This document shows, piece after piece, positions 63,436 to 64,000 of a DNA stretch of 64,000 nucleotides. The stretch covers positions 1 to 64,000 of the forward strand of contig NZ_WBKR01000006.1 in the NCBI RefSeq assembly GCF_008868155.1, given 5' to 3'. The notes beneath the pieces are model-generated. The model saw only the letters and a program-made list of their open reading frames with translations, was not told the DNA's origin and made no database searches. The number at the start of each line of letters is the position of its first letter. Positions within the stretch are counted from its first letter, which is position 1. Made by a program: the position numbers and the translations under genes. Origin of the DNA: Micromonospora sp. ALFpr18c (GTDB taxonomy: Bacteria > Actinomycetota > Actinomycetes > Mycobacteriales > Micromonosporaceae).

Positions 63436-63714
63436 GTGACGATCAAGGTTGACTACGCGGTCCTCGAGAGCAGCAACCAGCAGATGCAGGCCATCTCGAA
63501 GACCATCGACGAGAAGCTCGACACGCTGCGGTCGATGCTGTCCAAGCTGCACTGGGACGGCGAGGACCGGGTCGCCTACGAGCAGCACCAGGCGAAGTGG
63601 GACACGGCCGTCCGGGACATCAACCGGATTCTCAACGAGATCGGTGGTGCCGTCGGCATCGCCCGGGAAAACTACGTCTCCACCGAGATGAGCAACTCCA
63701 AGGTGTGGAGCTGA
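63436..63714 (+). CDS. WXG100 family protein (EsxA-like) with YxxxE signal
   Basis: This 92-residue helical hairpin has the turn Trp40-Asp-Gly42 (LHWDGEDRVAY) and a C-terminal Tyr80-Val-Ser-Thr-Glu84, which fits the YxxxD/E ESX secretion signal. It probably forms a heterodimer with the preceding WXG100 protein and delivers it to EccC. The GTG at 63436 has GGAGGAAG 6-7 nt upstream, 25 nt after the partner's stop, so the two form an operon. Confidence 0.92.
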   Translation: MTIKVDYAVLESSNQQMQAISKTIDEKLDTLRSMLSKLHWDGEDRVAYEQHQAKWDTAVRDINRILNEIGGAVGIARENYVSTEMSNSKVWS

Positions 63715-63725
63715 GGCAATCGCCG

Positions 63726-63766
63726 CTGCGGCTCCGGTCCGGGTTCGACCTGGGTCGGGGCCGCAG
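63726..63766. terminator. Likely hairpin between convergent esx and mycosin genes
   Basis: CTGCGGC (63726-63732) pairs with GCCGCAG (63760-63766); the interior can pair partly. It lies 11 bp after the WXG100 stop and before the convergent gene end. Confidence 0.45.
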
Positions 63767-63801
63767 TGCGTTGTCCAGCCCGCGGCGGCCCAGGAGCCAG
63801 C

Positions 63802-64000
63802 TCAGTCGGTGACGGGTGTGTCCGTACGCCGGCCCGGGCGCCAGCCGCGCCGCTGGCCTCGGGCCAGCACCGGTCGCGCGACCAGCAGCAGCACGACGAG
63901 CAGAGCGCCGATCGCCGCGGCCCAGAGCGCGGCGGTGCGTTGCCAGCTCAGCGGGTCGGTCTCCGGGGTGGGTGCCGGCAGTGCCCCGGCGGGTGGGTCC
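63802..64000 (-). CDS. mycP: Mycosin (MycP) subtilisin-like protease, C-terminal part, cut by window end
   Basis: Reading the minus strand from the window edge gives a proline-rich linker (DPPAGALPAPTPETDPLSWQ), a membrane helix (AALWAAAIGALLVVLLLVA) and a basic tail ending TDTPVTD. This is the standard C-terminal anchor of mycosins, the ESX-associated serine proteases. The catalytic domain lies beyond base 64000 and cannot be checked. The position convergent to the WXG100 pair in an ESX locus supports the call. Confidence 0.7.
   Translation of the reverse strand, partial: DPPAGALPAPTPETDPLSWQRTAALWAAAIGALLVVLLLVARPVLARGQRRGWRPGRRTDTPVTD

Overview
The window is about 73% G+C by impression, uses GTG starts freely, and carries futalosine-pathway menaquinone genes, SepH, an actinobacterial XPB-type helicase and a type VII (ESX) secretion locus. 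This points to an actinomycete, most likely Micromonospora or a near relative (Micromonosporaceae); the assignment is inference from gene content, not from a marker gene. No rRNA, tRNA, CRISPR array, prophage or insertion sequence was recognised.

Layout. 0-0.7 kb: a perfect 18-bp inverted repeat followed by decayed gene ends (membrane protein, TetR and GntR remnants). 0.7-5.4 kb: XPB helicase and an XPB-associated helicase-domain protein on the minus strand, with a small membrane protein between them. 5.5-12.3 kb: HAD phosphatase, cold-shock protein, mqnD, a composite repeat block, an XRE-GNAT fusion, mqnB, an MFS exporter, DUF3027 and DUF2530 proteins. 12.3-19.4 kb: AzgA-type purine permease, MarR regulator with its operator next to an MFS exporter, 2'-5' RNA phosphodiesterase, and a two-HTH regulator divergent from a DUF4097-like protein and an alpha/beta hydrolase. 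19.5-31.7 kb: housekeeping genes sepH, serC, citrate synthase, pdxH, an acyl-CoA dehydrogenase and sdaA.

31.8-37.6 kb is a tight four-gene operon for making and exporting a phosphodiester-linked cell-wall polymer (teichoic-acid type): ABC permease, ABC ATPase, a fused CDP-alcohol phosphatidyltransferase, and a GT2-CDP-glycerol glycerophosphotransferase fusion. It is followed by an orphan UgpC/MsmK-type ATPase. 40.7-43.9 kb is a beta-phosphoglucomutase-like/GH65 pair for phosphorolytic disaccharide use.

43.9-49.5 kb looks like a stress-response cluster. Six consecutive or near-consecutive genes (small hydrophilic protein, hydrolase, AI-2E family permease, MT0933-type antitoxin-like protein, hemerythrin, FUSC permease) each have a candidate GNNT-N14-16-GGGTA promoter of the SigB/SigF type. 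A chimeric gene remnant (signal peptide joined to an M20 peptidase C-terminus) lies inside it.

52.2-64.0 kb is a type VII secretion locus: a coupled pair of WXG-like proteins, eccB, eccE, eccD, a single-chain three-ATPase eccC, two WXG100 substrates and the 3' end of a mycosin. The core genes alternate strands instead of forming one operon. Nothing in the window is proven to be a wholly new system. The best candidates for new biology are the stress promoter cluster, the coupled WXG pair beside eccB, the fused CDP-alcohol phosphatidyltransferase, and the palindrome-rich promoter region of the two-HTH regulator.
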